From contig JAHBMJ010002688.1 in assembly GCA_018398765.1 (NCBI GenBank), positions 1 through 16,807 of the forward strand: a stretch of DNA of 16,807 nt, written 5' to 3'. The number at the start of each line of letters is the position of its first letter. Position 1 is the first letter of the stretch. The DNA comes from Chromera velia (taxonomy: Eukaryota; Sar; Chromeraceae). The translations under genes and the position numbers were made by a program. Under the pieces are notes generated by a model that worked only from the letters and a program-made list of their open reading frames with translations, did no database searches and was not told where the DNA came from. Positions 15,255 through 16,807 of this stretch are shown here, in pieces.

Positions 15255-16258
15255 CACCCCCCCGACACTCTAAGCTGCTCTTGAAAATATTTTTCAAGAT
15301 TGGATTTTTGAGCGGCACTTAATTTCAACTTAGGATTTTTGAGCAGCAGCACCATTTCGTACCGCCAAAATTTATTTTACGTGTGACGCGATACGCTGCC
15401 TTTACGGAGCATCGCGCGGCCCCAGAAACCACGGCCCCGGCATCTTCCGAAGTTTCTGCACGGCCTTTTTCTTGGGGCATATTTATGGAGCCCCGGCAAC
15501 GACGTGCAGGCTCAGAGGGCAACTGCGCAATATCTGAGAGGGCAGCGCAGTCACGGCCACGAGTCATGCAAGGGGTGTATCACGTGTTGTTCAGGTGTGT
15601 CACGTGTACAAAATTCAGAAAAAAAGGAGGAGCCTTCCACCCCCTTTCTTTTTTATTCCCTCTTCGTGTTGACCTCCTCCAAACATGAAGGAGCAAATTT
15701 TTTGTTTCTCGGGGCACATGTCAGAGAACAAAAAATCGTTTTGCTCAGAGAAGAAGAGTGCTGACAGAAGCAGGTATAAATGGCGTGATGAGAGAGAAAG
15801 CGAAAGAGGAGCTGCGTACAAGAAGTTTGGGGGTTATTGAAGGAGGGTCGCCATTAGAAGAGGTGAAACGCGCAGTCGTGTTTGACTTTTATATAGAAAG
15901 GAGCACTGAGTGGGCCCCCACGCCAGATGACGCGCTCCCAACAGAATTTGTGTACGTATCCAGAAAGTCATTTATTCCTGCTTCGGCTTTCCTCCCTGTT
16001 AGTAACTCATCTTCCTCTGTATATAACATTTTTTTCAGGATATAAGCCTTTCATGCAGCATAGCTTTTCAAGATACAGGCTGTGCTTACGGTACAGCTTT
16101 TCAAGATATGGGCCACGCCTGCGGTGTGGCTTTTCAAGATATAGGCCGCGCTTGCGGCACCGCTTTTCAAAACATAGGCTGTGCTTGCGGCGCAGCCTTT
16201 CAAGAATGGATTTTTGAGCGGCACAAAATTTTAAATAGCCTTGAGTGTTAGGGGGGTA
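15255..16258. mobile_element. TIR element with 8-bp TSD, 1,004 bp
   Basis: The left end CACCCCCCCGACACTCTAAG and the reverse complement of the right end, TACCCCCCTAACACTCAAG, match at most positions. A perfect 8-bp duplication, CTGGGTTA, flanks them. This defines a DNA transposon, probably non-autonomous, since no transposase is visible. Short open frames inside (15383-15688, 15758-16045, 15927-16217) overlap in different frames and are not recognised. A 25-bp sequence near each end (15294-15318 and 16200-16224) is repeated in direct orientation with one mismatch. Eight-base duplications fit hAT or P, but the C-rich ends are not typical, so I leave the superfamily open. Confidence 0.7.
16063..16194. 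repeat. 4 x 33-bp hairpin-forming tandem repeat
   Basis: Units start at 16063, 16096, 16129 and 16162 with the shared start GCTTTTCAAGATA, and partial units lie on both sides. Each unit holds two arms around a short loop. The arms change together: CTGT with ACAG in unit one, CCAC with GTGG in unit two, CTGT with GCAG in unit four. Unit three pairs less well. On the plus strand the array also reads as an 11-residue repeat (FSRYRPRLRxx), likely incidental. Confidence 0.85.
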
Positions 16259-16266
16259 CTGGGTTA
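16259..16266. repeat. Target-site duplication, right
   Basis: CTGGGTTA, identical to 15247-15254. Confidence 0.8.
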
Positions 16267-16807
16267 CTACCTAGGAGAACAAAATTAATGTATATTATAT
16301 CTAAAAAGCATATCTTCAACACAATCATCATAGGCTTGTGGCACTTTAATGAAAGTAATCTAACGTCAGACTAAAAGATAACTTCCTATTTATATATAGC
16401 TCTGTCGTTTTGCTTTATATGTCAAATCTGTAAAATTGAAAAATGGTAGTCTAGGAGCGCTCTAGGAATTAAAAAAAACATTCTAGGATTTCAAACTAAA
16501 TTTTTGATCCAATGTGAGGCCCGTAGGACCCAACTAGTTAGTATAAGTCTTCACTAAGTCCACTTGGTCAGCTTGGTCCAACGCCGCCCCTTTTATGTGA
16601 CAAACTCAAATCTTCGTTTTTTTTAAAAAAATTATGCATTAATTTTGTCCCCCTAGGTGTGGAGCGCTCAACACTAATTCATCAATTAAATCAAAACGTC
16701 AAAAAGATATAAATCAATTTCATGTAAAAATGCTTTGAATAATTTGTGATGCAATGATACTGTTTGATGTGGGTTAACATTTGAGATTGATTTTATTTTC
16801 ATCATAG
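16267..16807. other. AT-rich, no gene seen
   Basis: No open frame of note. The palindrome GAGCGCTC occurs twice (near 16455 and 16662), both times close to a CTAGG, in otherwise AT-rich sequence; I see no wider structure. Confidence 0.5.

Noticed and set aside
15383-16217. Overlapping plus-strand frames inside the 1,004-bp element as a transposase
   Set aside because: They are short, in different frames, show no DDE or zinc-finger pattern, and the last one is translated repeat.
1-16807. tRNA or rRNA genes
   Set aside because: No cloverleaf-like segment with a GTTCGAAT-type T loop and matching acceptor stem was noticed, and no rRNA-like conserved block. A covariance search was not possible here.

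Overview
The window is nuclear DNA of an intron-rich eukaryote, most likely a protist or alga; no marker pins down the lineage. The evidence is GT-AG introns with long pyrimidine tracts, many very small exons, a complete Ty1/copia LTR retrotransposon, two TIR/TSD-bounded DNA transposons, and a gene of the Crinkler/RHS-type (CR) P-loop ATPase plus nuclease family. No bacterial operon, tRNA, rRNA or CRISPR array was found.

Layout. 1-990: sparse sequence with an AT-rich inverted-repeat segment (441-734) and a 3 x 33-bp repeat in an intron-like stretch. 991-4859: a series of short exons, most with phase-1 boundaries, including three tandemly duplicated 60-bp exons (991, 2261, 2559), an exon built on 18-bp repeats (2920-3192) and several further candidates. 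The first 60-bp exon is split by a 969-bp hAT-like element (1049-2017) with a perfect 8-bp target duplication. 4860-5660: introns, a six-unit 21-bp repeat and a possible 36-bp exon. 5661-7243: a long phase-1 exon encoding a CR-type ATPase followed by a restriction-endonuclease-like tail, with one TAG, one TAA and a changed Walker B residue. 7244-8369: no recognised gene. 8370-14435: a 6,066-bp copia element with 295-bp LTRs, 5-bp TSD, PBS, gag, protease, integrase, RT, RNase H and purine tract. 14441-15254: no recognised gene. 15255-16258: a 1,004-bp element with TIRs and an 8-bp TSD that carries hairpin-forming 33-bp repeats. 16267-16807: AT-rich, no gene seen.

How it fits together. Intron segments around the 60-bp exons recur in the intron just before the ATPase exon, and the exon phases match, so I infer one modular CR gene whose N-terminal part grew by tandem exon duplication and which is now broken. 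The strongest single signal is mutational. The two copia LTRs differ at 24 positions, all transitions, 22 of them at CpA or CpG. The same kind of change can explain the mostly TAG/TAA in-frame stops and the Asp-to-Asn losses in RT, which points to RIP-like or methylation-driven cytosine deamination.
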